Shown: positions 26,764 through 40,607, counted from the first letter of the stretch. The stretch is DNA of 64,000 nucleotides from Skermania sp. ID1734 (GCF_007489285.1 NZ_VLIY01000011.1:124001-188000); one strand, 5' to 3'. Program-made: numbers and translations. The notes: a model not told the origin generated them from the letters alone.

Positions 26764-26782
26764 TACGGGACCGTAGGTTGTG
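26764..26782. promoter_or_regulatory. Operator upstream of the reductase-desaturase operon
   Basis: TACGGGACCGTA (26764-26775) has the inverted arms TACGG/CCGTA with a 2-base centre, as at 24247-24258, and continues into GGTTGTG, so 13 bases are identical to the site inside the operon. It lies between the reductase ATG (26705) and the end of the DUF6912 gene. Confidence 0.65.
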
Positions 26783-26783
26783 G

Positions 26784-27329
26784 CTACAAAAGCTCCAACA
26801 GGAACGGCAGCTCCTGCGTGGCGTACCACGCGAGCTGGTGATCCTCGGCGTCGCCGAGCAAAAACTCGGCGTCCGGATCGCCCAGATCCGCTGCATCGAC
26901 CACCTCGGCCGCTTTGGCCACCGTAGGTTCGGCATCGGCCAGATCGACGTGCACCGACGCGACAGCGTCCAGTGGTACCGGACCGGACAATCGCACGACC
27001 GCGTCGTCGAGATCCGGCCGTGGCTTCGCGCCGGTGACGTCGGCGGCGACCACGGCCCGTCGCCAGATCGGATCGCCGTCCCCATCGTGGGACTGCCTGC
27101 CGTCCAGCGCTTCGCTGGCGATCAACCGCAACGACGCACGCGCGGCCTCGGCCATGGCGACCTCGGCCAGTTCCTCGTCGTCACCGGACGCATAGGCCTC
27201 CCGTAGCGTCGGGGTGACGGCGAACGCAGTGCCGTTGACCGGAGAAAACTGCCGGTCATCGATGAGTTCGCGCAGCATCCGGACCGTTGCCGGGATGTAG
27301 ACGCGGGTTGCTTCCTCACGCGCAGGCAT
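26784..27329 (-). CDS. DUF6912 protein (Rv3231c type)
   Basis: 181-residue conserved mycobacterial protein without known function. It has a compact N-terminal motif VYIPATVRMLRELIDD, an Ala-rich helical centre (AEVAMAEAARASLRLIASEA), and the C-terminal EFLLGDAEDHQLAWYATQELPFLLELL, all of which are family features. There are no membrane segments or catalytic motifs. The ATG at 27329 overlaps the end of the WS/DGAT gene by 14 bases, so the two are probably co-transcribed. Confidence 0.82.
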   Translation of the reverse strand: MPAREEATRVYIPATVRMLRELIDDRQFSPVNGTAFAVTPTLREAYASGDDEELAEVAMAEAARASLRLIASEALDGRQSHDGDGDPIWRRAVVAADVTGAKPRPDLDDAVVRLSGPVPLDAVASVHVDLADAEPTVAKAAEVVDAADLGDPDAEFLLGDAEDHQLAWYATQELPFLLELL

Positions 27330-28713
27330 CGAGCAACTCCTCGAGCGACTCGTACAGCATGGTCGAAATCAGGTCCACATCGGCCATCGCATCGCGATCG
27401 GCATGGAAGCCGTAGAAGACACTGCCGTCGTAGGACGTCAGCCCGATGCTGAGCGCCTGGTTCTTGAGCAACGGGGAAACCGGATACATCTCGAGCATGC
27501 GGGCACCGGCGATGAACATCGGCGACTGCGGCCCGGGCGCGTTGGTGATCATCAGGTTGAAGGCACGTTCGGCGTACTCGAACGCCGAGCGAACACTCAT
27601 CGCGTGCAGACTGGCCGGGGCAAAACCGCTGAGCCGCACCAATGTTCGCGCACGCACCCCCCGGCGCTGCCGACCGTGCGCGGCGTTCGCGTGCGACACG
27701 TGCGAGAGCCTGATCACCGGATTCGGTTCGCCCACCGGTAGGTCGACCAGGAACGAGGACACCTCGCTGGACTGGTCCGCCGCGGATTCGGAGACGTACA
27801 CCGACATCGGCACCAACGCGCGCACGGTCGAGGATTCGGTGATGGGCTCGCCGCGTGAGAACAGCCAATTCCGCAGCGCGCCAGTCAAAACCGTCAAGAT
27901 GGCGTCGTTGATGGTGCAGCCGAAGCGGGCGCGGATCTTGCGGTAATCGGCGAGATTCGTTCGGGCAGCAGCAAATCGGCGATGATGGGAGATATCGGTG
28001 TTCAACGGGCTGGACGGGGTGGCCCGGGTCGCCGTGTGCAGCGCGGACACGAAGCGGCTCAGCGACCGTTCGACCGTGCGCGCCGTCTCCCCGACACCAC
28101 CGGCCGTGCGGCGCAGGAATTCCATACCCTGACCCGGGTTGGTGAGCAGCTCCGCGACCGCCGTCATGGCGAGCGCCGACTCCGTAGGCCCGTCCATCGG
28201 CATCCACAGGTCGTCGGCCAATTCCTGCGGCTGGCGGGAGGCATCCAAGATGACGTGACCGATTTCCAGCGCGTCGGCGCCGTCGACGAGCGCAGAGTGC
28301 GACTTGGTGAAGATCGCCACCCGGTTGTCGCTCAGGCCCTCGACCAGGTAGATCTCCCACAGCGGCCGGGAGGTGTCCAGCGGGCGCGACGACAGCCGCG
28401 CGACCAGTTCGAAAAGCTGCTCGTCGGTGCCCGGGTTCGGGAGCGCGGAGCGCCGGATGTGGTAGGAGACGTCGAAATCCGCGTCATCGACCCAGACCGG
28501 CCGGGCCAGCCCGAACGGCACCTGGCGAACCTTCTGGCGGTACCGCGGGACCAGGCAGAGGCGCTGGCTGACGATGTCGACGAGGTTCTCATACGTCAGC
28601 GCACCCGAGGTGTTGTCGGCAATGGCGAGCGACCCGATGTGCACCGGCGAGCTACTCGATTCCAGCTCGAGGAACGAGGCGTCGTCCGGGGTCAGTCGTG
28701 TCACCACGATCAC
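27316..28713 (-). CDS. WS/DGAT (Tgs-type) acyltransferase with altered active site
   Basis: 465-residue member of the wax ester synthase/diacylglycerol acyltransferase family, which makes wax esters and triacylglycerol from acyl-CoA. N-terminal LTPDDASFLELESSSSPVHIG and the PLWEIYLVEGL block identify the family, as do NDAILTVLTGALRNWL and NLMITNAPGPQSPMFIAGARM. The condensing motif HHxxxDG reads H139-S140-A-L-V-D-G, so the second, catalytic His is replaced by Ser while the Asp is kept. Activity may be lost or changed. It sits upstream of the desaturase operon, consistent with use of unsaturated acyl-CoA. In M. tuberculosis the corresponding genes are the split pair Rv3233c/Rv3234c (tgs3), with ppk2 next; ppk2 is absent here. 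Confidence 0.88.
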   Translation of the reverse strand: MIVVTRLTPDDASFLELESSSSPVHIGSLAIADNTSGALTYENLVDIVSQRLCLVPRYRQKVRQVPFGLARPVWVDDADFDVSYHIRRSALPNPGTDEQLFELVARLSSRPLDTSRPLWEIYLVEGLSDNRVAIFTKSHSALVDGADALEIGHVILDASRQPQELADDLWMPMDGPTESALAMTAVAELLTNPGQGMEFLRRTAGGVGETARTVERSLSRFVSALHTATRATPSSPLNTDISHHRRFAAARTNLADYRKIRARFGCTINDAILTVLTGALRNWLFSRGEPITESSTVRALVPMSVYVSESAADQSSEVSSFLVDLPVGEPNPVIRLSHVSHANAAHGRQRRGVRARTLVRLSGFAPASLHAMSVRSAFEYAERAFNLMITNAPGPQSPMFIAGARMLEMYPVSPLLKNQALSIGLTSYDGSVFYGFHADRDAMADVDLISTMLYESLEELLDACA

Positions 28714-28786
28714 AGCCTATTGCGCTGCGCTCGCACGTGTGCGGCGTATCCCACCTCGGCGCGGGGCGGCCGGGGCATGAAAAGGT

Positions 28787-29287
28787 GTGCTGGTGAAGCG
28801 CGTGCCGCAGTTCCTGTCGAAGCCACCTGCCTACGAACCGCCATTACGCGACGCGTCGAGCGGCCTTGCCACGCCGTGTCACACACCGAATCCGATACGC
28901 GCAGTGCGCCGAACGCCGCACGACGGTCGTTCCGGCCGCCAATTCGCGCCGGCCAATCTGGAACTTGCCGCCGGGGCGCGACAGTTCACCGAGATGTCGT
29001 TCCGGCTGATCCTCGAGGTGCTCGACCGGCGCCGCCAGCCGCGACTGCTGCGCGGCGTGCTCAGCCCCGGGCTCATCGACATGGTGCGCGTGCTCAGCGC
29101 GGGCGTGCTCCCCGGTCGCGATCTCGGGGTCGCCGCGCTGAACCGCGTGCACGTGCGCATGACCGATGCCACGACCGCCGAGGTGTTCGGCAGCTACCAG
29201 CGCGGGCCGCGACACTTCGCCGTGGCCGGGCGCGTGCAGTACCTACCCGACACCGGATGGCGGGTGACGGCGCTGCGGATCGCCTGA
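28787..29287 (+). CDS. DUF6459 (Rv3235 family) protein
   Basis: 166 residues. The first 60 are disordered and rich in Pro and Arg; the C-terminal 100 form a small conserved domain (LELAAGARQFTEMSFRLILEVLDRRRQPRLLRGVLSP ... VFGSYQRGPRHFAVAGRVQYLPDTGWRVTALRI) seen across actinobacteria, usually next to secA. A SecA-accessory role has been suggested by this conserved neighbourhood only. The start is GTG at 28787, with an alternative GTG two codons later. Its stop is 4 bases from the convergent secA1 stop. Confidence 0.83.
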   Translation: MLVKRVPQFLSKPPAYEPPLRDASSGLATPCHTPNPIRAVRRTPHDGRSGRQFAPANLELAAGARQFTEMSFRLILEVLDRRRQPRLLRGVLSPGLIDMVRVLSAGVLPGRDLGVAALNRVHVRMTDATTAEVFGSYQRGPRHFAVAGRVQYLPDTGWRVTALRIA

Positions 29288-29291
29288 CAGC

Positions 29292-32111
<2,820 letters not shown>

Positions 32112-32217
32112 GGTTGTCTTTGTCCTCTATCGTCGGCGGCTGTCGACCCAACATGGGCCTCGATCCATGGTAGGCGTGGTCGATCCTATGTGGTGCGTTG
32201 CGCGTCGTCGCATATGA

Positions 32218-32251
32218 ACGCCGGCCGGGACCTGCTGGTCCCGGCCGGCGT
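32218..32251. terminator. Perfect 15-bp hairpin downstream of hpf
   Basis: ACGCCGGCCGGGACC and its exact complement face each other across a 4-base loop, 25 bases beyond the hpf stop and 107 bases upstream of secA1. There is no T run on either strand, so if it terminates transcription it is the U-less type proposed for mycobacteria. Confidence 0.7.
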
Positions 32252-32275
32252 AGTTCGGTCTGTCAAGGCCGCCGG

Positions 32276-32971
32276 CTACGCGAGCCGGATCAACCCGTAG
32301 TCGAATGCGTGTCGCCGATAGACCACCGAGGGCCGGTCGGAGGCACTGTCGTGGAACAAGAAGAAGTCGTGCCCCACCAACTCCATTTGGTACAGCGCGT
32401 CGTCCACCGTCATCGGCGCGGCCGAGTGCACCTTGGTGCGCACGATTCGGCCCGGTCCGGAATCCGGCGCAGGGGTCTCCGGCGTCTCCTCGGCAGCGGC
32501 GCTTGCGGCGTTTTTGGATACTTCGTTGATTTCAGCGAGCGCGGCCGTGGCCTGCGCTACGGAAACTGGGGTTTTCTCGCCATAGTGAACTTTTCGACGA
32601 TCTTTGGTACGACGCAGTCGATTCTCGAGCTTTGCTGTCGCCGACTCGAGTGCAGCGTAGAAACTGTCCGCGCATGCCTCCGCGCGCACGACCGGGCCTT
32701 TGCCGCGCGCGGTGATTTCCACCCGCTGGCAGTTCTTGCGTTGTCGGCGATTGCGTTCATGAAAGAGTTCGACGTCGAAGAGGTAGATAGTCGGATCGAA
32801 GCGCTCTAATCGAAACAGCTTCTCGGATACATAGATTCGAAAGTGGTCCGGCACCTCGACGTTACGGCCCTTGACTACCACCTCGGCATGAGCCGAGTCG
32901 GCGCCATCGGGCGAGACGGCGGTGCTGCCAGTACCTTCATCGAATACCGCGGATTGCGAAACGGTCGTCAC
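32276..32971 (-). CDS. hpf: Long-form ribosome hibernation promoting factor (Rv3241c / MPY type)
   Basis: 231-residue protein that binds the 30S decoding centre and silences or stores ribosomes in stationary phase. The N-terminal S30AE domain spans about residues 28-135 (VVVKGRNVEVPDHFRIYVSEKLFRLERF) with the basic helix ENRLRRTKDRRKVHYGEK. A flexible Ala/Glu-rich linker leads to the C-terminal dimerisation domain (RIVRTKVHSAAPMTVDDALYQMELVGHDFFLFHDSASDRPSVVYRRHAFDYGLIRL). GGGAGG lies five bases before the GTG start at 32971. A strong hairpin follows the stop. Confidence 0.95.
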   Translation of the reverse strand: MTTVSQSAVFDEGTGSTAVSPDGADSAHAEVVVKGRNVEVPDHFRIYVSEKLFRLERFDPTIYLFDVELFHERNRRQRKNCQRVEITARGKGPVVRAEACADSFYAALESATAKLENRLRRTKDRRKVHYGEKTPVSVAQATAALAEINEVSKNAASAAAEETPETPAPDSGPGRIVRTKVHSAAPMTVDDALYQMELVGHDFFLFHDSASDRPSVVYRRHAFDYGLIRLA

Positions 32972-33183
32972 ACGTACCTCCCGAATACGGCCGCGCCAGC
33001 ATCACAGGGCTGAGGCGGCAAAAGAAATCCGTGCCGAGAGGGGAACCGCCCGGCACCAGGTTACTGAGGCATCACCTCCTACCTGATCCTTCGGGTGTGT
33101 TCGCGACGGTAGTACGTCCACACCGACAGTGCCAGCAAATACGTCCAGTATTCGGCCGCTAATTTTGGATTCACAGCTCTATT
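32972..33183. other. Intergenic region upstream of hpf
   Basis: 212 bases between the hpf start and the comF-like stop. It should contain the hpf promoter and leader on the minus strand. I see a weak GTGCCG/CGGCAC inverted pair near 33030-33056 but no clear promoter hexamers and no gene. Confidence 0.35.
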
Positions 33184-33843
33184 TCAGGCTGCCGCCACAA
33201 CCAGGACCGCGGACACCGCCACGCCAGCCACCGCGAGCGCGCGGACCGAGGCCGCGGCGGTGGCACCCGTTGTCAGCACGTCGTCGACGAGCACCACGTT
33301 GGTGTCTTTTCGGCGCGGGATATCACCCCGAACGCCCACTCGCCCAGCGAGATTCGCCGTTCGCTGTGCCGCCGAGAGTCCGACCGAGTCGCGAACGCCC
33401 CAGCCGAGCCGCAGCAGTCGAGTAACCGTGCAGCCACCGTCGGTCGTGCGGTCTACGGCCGACTGCGCCATCCGCGCGACGGGGTCGCCACCGCGCCGGC
33501 GTGCCGCCCGCGCGCGCGTCGGCGCCGGGACGAAGACCAGCGGAGCCAGTTGTGGCGGATCGAGCTCGCCGGCCGTGCGCAGCCAGTCGACCGCGTGCGC
33601 CAGACCCGCGCCCAACGGTCCCGCCAGATCACGCCGGCCCTGTTCCTTCGCGGCGATCACCGCCTGGCGCAACGGGCCCGAGTACGGTCCGATCGCCCAG
33701 CACGCAGCGTCCACGTCGACGCGCGGACGAACGATGACGGGCGGCACGGTAAGAGCCGCAAGACAGTTCGCACATATCCGGATTCCGGGAGCACCGCACC
33801 CACCACACTCGAGCGGCAGGATCAGATCCAGCAGGGTTCGCAT
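33184..33843 (-). CDS. ComF family phosphoribosyltransferase-like protein (Rv3242c type)
   Basis: 219-residue protein related to ComFC/GntX of DNA-uptake systems. The N-terminus has a four-Cys zinc ribbon (LECGGCGAPGIRICANC). The C-terminal half is a type I phosphoribosyltransferase fold with VVLVDDVLTTGATAAASVRAL, the PRPP loop, including the two adjacent Asp residues. The start MRTLLDLILPLECGGC at 33843 is typical of the family; the frame is open further upstream without conservation. Natural competence is not established in mycobacteria, so a role in DNA uptake is only inference. Confidence 0.9.
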   Translation of the reverse strand: MRTLLDLILPLECGGCGAPGIRICANCLAALTVPPVIVRPRVDVDAACWAIGPYSGPLRQAVIAAKEQGRRDLAGPLGAGLAHAVDWLRTAGELDPPQLAPLVFVPAPTRARAARRRGGDPVARMAQSAVDRTTDGGCTVTRLLRLGWGVRDSVGLSAAQRTANLAGRVGVRGDIPRRKDTNVVLVDDVLTTGATAAASVRALAVAGVAVSAVLVVAAA

Positions 33844-33958
33844 GGGCAGAGTGTGCCCGATAAGTACGACAATTCCGGCACGGGAACTTTCGGCCGCGTC
33901 GCCGCATCCAATGTGCGCACGTTCGATTCGGGTTAAGGCAGAGGTTGGAGGAAACGAA

Positions 33959-34222
33959 ATGATCATCTGGGGTTTGCGCACGGTGATGGTGCAGCTTGGC
34001 GTGGCATGGCTGGTGTGCCCGAACTGCCGAAACCACTGCGCGCAGGTCTATCGCGAGCATCAACGCAAGTTCACGCTGTTTTTCATTCCACTGTTCACCA
34101 CCAGCAGGACGACGGTTCGGCAGTGCTCCATGTGCGGCGCGTCGTATCGGGTCGGTCCGGACGAGCTGCGGTGGGCCGCTGCTCAGGCAGTCGGCACGGC
34201 ATACCCGCCGCGGGTCGGTTAG
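33959..34222 (+). CDS. Small zinc-ribbon protein
   Basis: 87 residues of the zinc-ribbon domain family found in actinobacteria: CPNCRNHCAQ and CSMCGASYRV supply two CxxC knuckles, separated by the hydrophobic KFTLFFIPLFTTSRTT segment, a hallmark of this group. Function is unknown. GGAGG at 33947-33951 lies at good distance from the ATG. It is divergent from the comF-like gene and its stop overlaps the convergent lpqB stop by 4 bases. Confidence 0.82.
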   Translation: MIIWGLRTVMVQLGVAWLVCPNCRNHCAQVYREHQRKFTLFFIPLFTTSRTTVRQCSMCGASYRVGPDELRWAAAQAVGTAYPPRVG

Positions 34223-36003
34223 CCGGGCAACACCGGAATCGCCTGCACCCCAGCGAGTCCCGGCACTTCACGCCACAGCCGATCAGCGGCCGGGTCGTTG
34301 TTGTTCAGCTGGAAGACCGCGCGGGAATCCGCGACGAATTCGGTGGTCGACGACGCTTCGACGCTGGTCACCGGCGGGGTCAGATTGCGGCTGGGCAACG
34401 AGTCCATCCGCGACCCGTCGACGGTGATCATGACGACCGGAATATCGGACGCGCTGCGCGCCACCACCAGCGTCTCGCCCGTGATCCAGTCCAGCGACTG
34501 CGCGGGCGAACCCAACCCGATGGCCACGGGCCGCGGATTGACCAGCGATACCTTGCCGTCCGAGCCAGTCACCACGATGGCCACATACACCTTGCCGCCG
34601 ACGATCAGCGCCACCCGAACCCCGTCGCGCGACAGCCGCAATTCGGTAATCGGGCCGCCGAGCGCGTTGATCGCGTCCGCGTTCACCGTGGTCAGCGAGA
34701 CCTGGCCGGTCTGCCGATCGCGGACGGCACTGATCACGTTCGTCCCGTCGATCACCGCCCACGCCGAGCCGTCGTCGGCCGCCCACGTCGGCCGCGTGAT
34801 CGTATTGCCGTCCGCGACCGGGAATGCGCTGCCGTCGGCCGAGCCCATCATCAACGCGCGAGCGGCATCCGGCGGTTTGCGGCCGGTGTCGGCGACGGCC
34901 GCAATGAAACTGCCATCCCGCGACAGCGCCGCCGACTGCAGGTTGTGCACGGCACCGAAGTATCCCGGCACCGGCGTGACCGCACCGGCGTCCACCTTCA
35001 CGAGGCCACCGTCGCGCACCGCGTGCAACGGCACATTGGTGCCCGCGTTGGCAATCGGGTTCAGGGTGTTGACATCGGCGGTGGTCCATCCGTTGGCCAA
35101 ATTCTCGTTCAGCGGTTTGCCGTCGGCTTCGAGCACGTACGGGCCGGAGATCTCAGCACTGGCTAGCGTCCAGATCACCTGCGCCGCAAGCAGTTCTCGA
35201 TTGTGTTTGTCCATGCCGTCGACGCCGTTGAAGTCGATCCGGATGCCGCCGAGGCCCACCCCCACCGAGCTGGTCCGGCCGTCGGCCTTGGTGATCGGGC
35301 CGGCCAGCGTGATGCCCGGCGAGAACTGCGTGCGCACGGCCATCTTGATGCGATCCTTCGGCCCACGCATCAACATGTCGATGAGCTGCGCGGCCAACTG
35401 ATCCTGGCTCGCGGAGATCCAGCGCGGATCCGCGACGGTCGTGGTGCCGGTCGGGTCGAGGAAGTACAGCGACTTGCGCTGATAGGTGTTCAAGAACTGC
35501 GGCCGGTCCATGATCACTCCGGGCGGTACTTGGTCCACCCGCCATTCACCGTTGACCCGCCTCAGGCTGATCTTGGTCTCGAAGTTTCCTTCCTCAGCCT
35601 GATAATCGCCGCCCGGCGCCAGTTGGCCGACGCGGTTGGCTCGCACGACGTAGGTCGCCTGGTCGCTCGTGCGCGAATCCGGCAACACGTCGACCTTGTC
35701 GACGATCGTGGCGCTCGCGGCGTCGTCCCACGCTTTCGACGCATCGGGAGTGAGGAACTGCCGGGCCGCGGCATGGTGATCGCTCGGATCGGTGCTGGCC
35801 TTGAAGAAGTCGCGGAGCAGCAGATCCGGCTCGCGGCCGGGCGTCGGTTTCGGCACGGTGGGCGAAACCGGCTCGCGGGCAATGGTTCCGATGGCCTCCG
35901 GCGTGGAGGTGTCGGGCAGGCTGGCACAGCCGGTGACGGTCAACACGATGGCGGCCAGGACCGCACCGATCCAGCTCGTGCTTCCACGGAGTCTTCGCGT
36001 CAT
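34219..36003 (-). CDS. lpqB: LpqB, lipoprotein partner of the MtrAB system
   Basis: 594-residue lipoprotein that binds the extracellular domain of the sensor MtrB and tunes its signalling. The signal peptide [29 protein letters not shown] has the lipobox VTGC near residue 26. A GerMN domain (around residues 190-320, with [17 protein letters not shown]) is followed by an LpqB-type beta-propeller with repeats such as [14 protein letters not shown] and [13 protein letters not shown]. The ATG at 36003 overlaps the mtrB stop as ATGA. Last gene of the sahH-tmk-mtrA-mtrB-lpqB string. Confidence 0.95.
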   Translation of the reverse strand: MTRRLRGSTSWIGAVLAAIVLTVTGCASLPDTSTPEAIGTIAREPVSPTVPKPTPGREPDLLLRDFFKASTDPSDHHAAARQFLTPDASKAWDDAASATIVDKVDVLPDSRTSDQATYVVRANRVGQLAPGGDYQAEEGNFETKISLRRVNGEWRVDQVPPGVIMDRPQFLNTYQRKSLYFLDPTGTTTVADPRWISASQDQLAAQLIDMLMRGPKDRIKMAVRTQFSPGITLAGPITKADGRTSSVGVGLGGIRIDFNGVDGMDKHNRELLAAQVIWTLASAEISGPYVLEADGKPLNENLANGWTTADVNTLNPIANAGTNVPLHAVRDGGLVKVDAGAVTPVPGYFGAVHNLQSAALSRDGSFIAAVADTGRKPPDAARALMMGSADGSAFPVADGNTITRPTWAADDGSAWAVIDGTNVISAVRDRQTGQVSLTTVNADAINALGGPITELRLSRDGVRVALIVGGKVYVAIVVTGSDGKVSLVNPRPVAIGLGSPAQSLDWITGETLVVARSASDIPVVMITVDGSRMDSLPSRNLTPPVTSVEASSTTEFVADSRAVFQLNNNDPAADRLWREVPGLAGVQAIPVLPG

Positions 36004-37679
36004 GCCTCGGCTCCCGCGCCCCGGGCCGCACCGCCCGCCGCTGCGGGTGACGCGGAATTGCGGCCGGACCGCTTGCGGTCGTTCGGTTTCAACTGCAGCG
36101 GACTGCCGAACACCTTGCGGCCCCGCTTGAGCGGGACCGTCAGCCGGAAGCACGAACCCTCGCCCGGCTCGCCCCACGCCTCGAGCTTGCCGCCGTGCAG
36201 GTGGGCGTCCTCCACGCTGATGGCCAGGCCCAGTCCGGTGCCGCCGGAGCGACGCACGCGGGACGGATCGGAGCGCCAAAAGCGGTTGAACACCAGCTTT
36301 TCCTCGCCGGGGCGCAGACCGATGCCGTGGTCGCGCACGATGATGGCGGCCGCGTCCTGGTCGGCCCGCAGCTTGATCAGTACCGGCTTGCCCTCGCCAT
36401 GGTCGATGGCGTTGGCCAACAGGTTTCGCAGGATCCGCTCCACGCGACGCGGATCCACTTCAGCGATCACCGGTTGCTCCGGCAGATCGACCACCAGCTC
36501 GGTCTCGGATTCGGTGGCCAGGTGCCGCACGGTCGACACGGCGGCGCGGGCACAGAGGCGCAGATCGAGTTGCTCGACCGCCAGCTCGGCGACACCGGCG
36601 TCGTGCCGGCTGATCTCGAGCAGGTCGTTGAGCAGGGACTCGAACCGGTCGAGTTCGGTGACCAGCAGCTCCGACGCCCGGCGCAGCGAGGGGCTCAGTT
36701 CGTCGCTGCCGTCGTGAATGAGGTCGGCCGCCATTCGGACCGTCGTCAACGGCGTGCGCAGTTCGTGGCTGACGTCGGAGGTGAACCGCTTCTGCAGATT
36801 GCCGAACTCCTCGAGCTGGGTGATCTGCTTGGACAGGCTCTCGGCCATCTCGTTGAACGACATGGCCAGCCGGGCCATGTCGTCCTCACCGCGCACGGGC
36901 ATCCGCTCCTTGAGCCGGCCGTCGGCGAAGCGCACGGCGATGCGCGAGGCGGACCGGATCGGCAGCACCACCTGCCGCGCCACCAACATCGAGATGGCCG
37001 CGAGCAGCACGAGCAGCACCGCACCGCCGATCAGCATGGTGCCGCGCATCAGCGACAGGCTGCGTTCCTCGCTGGCCAGCGGAAATACCAGGTACAGCTC
37101 CAGCGTGGAGATGTCCGACGACGTCGGGCTGCCCACGATCAGCGCCGGTCCGTGATATCCGTCCGGATCGGCGACGGTGGCGAACTGGTAGCTCACCTGA
37201 CCGGCCTGGACGAACGAACGCAGGCTCTGCGGGATCTGGTCGGCGGGGCCGCTGGACGTTGTCTGTCGCGGGCCGTCGCCGGGGACGATCAGCACCGAAT
37301 CGAAGGTACCGGCGGCGCCGGCGGTTTGACCGGCGTCGCCCTCCTGGTTGGACAGCGCCGAACGCGCGTTCTCCAAGCGGCTCTGCAGGGACGTGCTGTC
37401 GTCACCGGAGAGCTGGCTCTGCACGGTGTTGCGGGCACGCTCCATCTCTTCGGTGGCCGCACTGACCTTGGCCTCGAGCAGCCGGTCGGTGATCTGACTC
37501 GTCAAGACCACACCAAGGATGGTGATGACGATCAACGACAGCGTCAACGTCGAAACGACCACGCGCAGCTGCAACGAGCGTCGCCACGCGTGGCCGAGTG
37601 AGTTCCCGATCGAGCGGAACCAGCGCAGCAGCGGGGCGAAGGTGCGATCGACCCGCCGCCGCGTGCGGGGAAGGATCAC
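36000..37679 (-). CDS. mtrB: MtrB, membrane sensor histidine kinase
   Basis: 559-residue kinase of the essential MtrAB system that controls cell division and cell-wall genes. It has two membrane helices (near residues 40-62 and 210-232) flanking an extracytoplasmic sensor loop, then a HAMP domain (about 235-285). The dimerisation helix [20 protein letters not shown] contains the phospho-acceptor His305, and the HATPase domain carries [18 protein letters not shown] and GGTGLGLAI. Its stop overlaps lpqB (ATGA); mtrA lies 28 bases upstream. Confidence 0.97.
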   Translation of the reverse strand: MILPRTRRRVDRTFAPLLRWFRSIGNSLGHAWRRSLQLRVVVSTLTLSLIVITILGVVLTSQITDRLLEAKVSAATEEMERARNTVQSQLSGDDSTSLQSRLENARSALSNQEGDAGQTAGAAGTFDSVLIVPGDGPRQTTSSGPADQIPQSLRSFVQAGQVSYQFATVADPDGYHGPALIVGSPTSSDISTLELYLVFPLASEERSLSLMRGTMLIGGAVLLVLLAAISMLVARQVVLPIRSASRIAVRFADGRLKERMPVRGEDDMARLAMSFNEMAESLSKQITQLEEFGNLQKRFTSDVSHELRTPLTTVRMAADLIHDGSDELSPSLRRASELLVTELDRFESLLNDLLEISRHDAGVAELAVEQLDLRLCARAAVSTVRHLATESETELVVDLPEQPVIAEVDPRRVERILRNLLANAIDHGEGKPVLIKLRADQDAAAIIVRDHGIGLRPGEEKLVFNRFWRSDPSRVRRSGGTGLGLAISVEDAHLHGGKLEAWGEPGEGSCFRLTVPLKRGRKVFGSPLQLKPNDRKRSGRNSASPAAAGGAARGAGAEA

Positions 37680-37707
37680 CCCTCCCCCGTGAAGTTGAGT
37701 GTTTCGA

Positions 37708-38385
37708 TCACGGCGGTCCGGCCTTGTAGCCGACCCCCCTCACAGTGAGGACGACCTCCGGGTTTTCCGGATCCTTCTCCACCTTCGCGCGCAACCGCTG
37801 GACGTGCACGTTCACCAGGCGCGTGTCGGCGGCATGCCGGTATCCCCAGACCTGTTCGAGCAGCACCTCGCGGGTGAAGACCTGCCGCGGTTTGCGCGCG
37901 AGCGCCACCAGCAGGTCGAACTCCAGCGGGGTCAGTGAAATCAGCTGGTTGTCCCGGCTGACCTTGTGCGCCGGCACGTCGATGTCGATGTCGGCGATGG
38001 ACAGCATCTCGGCCGGCTCTTCCTCGGTGCGACGCAGCCGGGCGCGCACGCGAGCGACCAGCTCCTTCGGCTTGAACGGCTTCATGATGTAGTCGTCGGC
38101 GCCGGATTCGAGGCCGAGCACCACGTCGACGGTGTCGGTCTTGGCGGTCAGCATGACGATCGGCACCCCGGAGTCGGCACGCAGCACCCGGCACACGTCG
38201 ATGCCGTTCATGCCGGGCAGCATCAGATCCAGGAGCACCAGATCAGGACGGGTCTCGCGAACGGCCGCCAAGGCCTGCGTTCCGTCCCCAACGACGTAAG
38301 GGTCGAAACCCTCTCCGCGCAGCACGATTGTCAGCATCTCAGCGAGAGCCGTGTCGTCGTCGACAACCAGAATCCGTGGCTTCAT
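37708..38385 (-). CDS. mtrA: MtrA, response regulator
   Basis: 225-residue OmpR/PhoB-family regulator. The receiver domain has the acidic pocket VVDDD near residue 8, the phosphorylation site Asp53 in [13 protein letters not shown], and Lys in MLTAKTD. The C-terminal winged helix contains [53 protein letters not shown]. Partner of MtrB. It begins 4 bases after the tmk stop, and its own stop is 28 bases before mtrB. Confidence 0.97.
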   Translation of the reverse strand: MKPRILVVDDDTALAEMLTIVLRGEGFDPYVVGDGTQALAAVRETRPDLVLLDLMLPGMNGIDVCRVLRADSGVPIVMLTAKTDTVDVVLGLESGADDYIMKPFKPKELVARVRARLRRTEEEPAEMLSIADIDIDVPAHKVSRDNQLISLTPLEFDLLVALARKPRQVFTREVLLEQVWGYRHAADTRLVNVHVQRLRAKVEKDPENPEVVLTVRGVGYKAGPP

Positions 38386-38389
38386 GGCT

Positions 38390-39055
38390 CTATGGTGTCA
38401 CCTGTCGGCCTGGTAACAGTTGATTGATCAGGTCAGCGGCGAGTTGTGCCGGATCTTCGGTCCCGTCGAGGACTTTCCAGTCCGAAATCCAGCGCTGCTC
38501 GGCCAGTTGGGCGTAGACCTCGGCGGTGCGCCGTTGCAGGTCACCGTCGCGTTCGTAGCTGTCCCGCGCCCGCGTTGCATCGTTTCGTTCCCGCTGCCGC
38601 GCGCGCTTGTCGGCGACCTCCGCAGGCACCTGCAGCAGGATCTGGAACGTGGGCGGCGGAACCGCGAGCCGATCGATCTCGAGCTCGCGGATCCACTTCA
38701 CCACCGGACCGTCGCCCGGCTCACCGAGCCGCGCCGCGCCGTAGGCGGCGTTCGACGCGACATAGCGGTCCAGCAGCACCACGTCGTGCCGGTTGACCAT
38801 GCGGTGCAAATCGGTTGCCGCGCCGTGCCGGTCGAGCGCGAACAGGGTGGCCATCCCATACACGCTCGCGGCCAGGTCACCGTGTTCACCGTGCAGCGCC
38901 TCGGCGGCCAGATCGGCGTGCGCCGACTCGCCGTACCGCGGAAACCCCATGCGCAGCACGTCGATGCCAGCGGACTCCCACGCCCTGGTGAGAGCCCGCG
39001 ACAACGTCTGCTTGCCGGCGCCGTCGACGCCTTCGATCGCTATCAGTACGCCCAT
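38390..39055 (-). CDS. tmk: Thymidylate kinase
   Basis: 221-residue dTMP kinase that supplies dTDP for DNA synthesis. P-loop IEGVDGAGKQTLSRAL at the N-terminus, the DRY-like motif in VVLLDRYVASNAAYGAARLGE, and the LID region with RARQRERNDATRARDSYERDG. The mycobacterial form has the same Arg-rich LID. It starts 8 bases after the sahH stop and ends 4 bases before mtrA, so it belongs to one operon. Confidence 0.95.
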   Translation of the reverse strand: MGVLIAIEGVDGAGKQTLSRALTRAWESAGIDVLRMGFPRYGESAHADLAAEALHGEHGDLAASVYGMATLFALDRHGAATDLHRMVNRHDVVLLDRYVASNAAYGAARLGEPGDGPVVKWIRELEIDRLAVPPPTFQILLQVPAEVADKRARQRERNDATRARDSYERDGDLQRRTAEVYAQLAEQRWISDWKVLDGTEDPAQLAADLINQLLPGRQVTP

Positions 39056-39063
39056 GGAACTTC

Positions 39064-40524
<1,461 letters not shown>

Positions 40525-40607
40525 GTACGCCTCTCCTGGTCGGGTGTCGACAGCCAGGCTAGTCGCGACAGCGCGCGCCGTACGCGTCGGCACCCTGCGG
40601 AGACGAT

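Noticed and set aside
26920-26929. Third copy of ACCGTAGGTT
   Set aside because: It lies inside the coding part of the DUF6912 gene without the paired arm, so it is probably chance.
27316-28713. Frameshift in the WS/DGAT gene, as in the split M. tuberculosis pair
   Set aside because: The frame is intact over 465 codons with family motifs from start to end.
36195-37601. A 468-codon frame opposite mtrB
   Set aside because: Antisense shadow of a certain histidine kinase gene.
40525-40607. Possible SAH riboswitch before sahH
   Set aside because: The 83-base gap lacks the conserved SAH aptamer core as I know it and leaves little room after the promoter.
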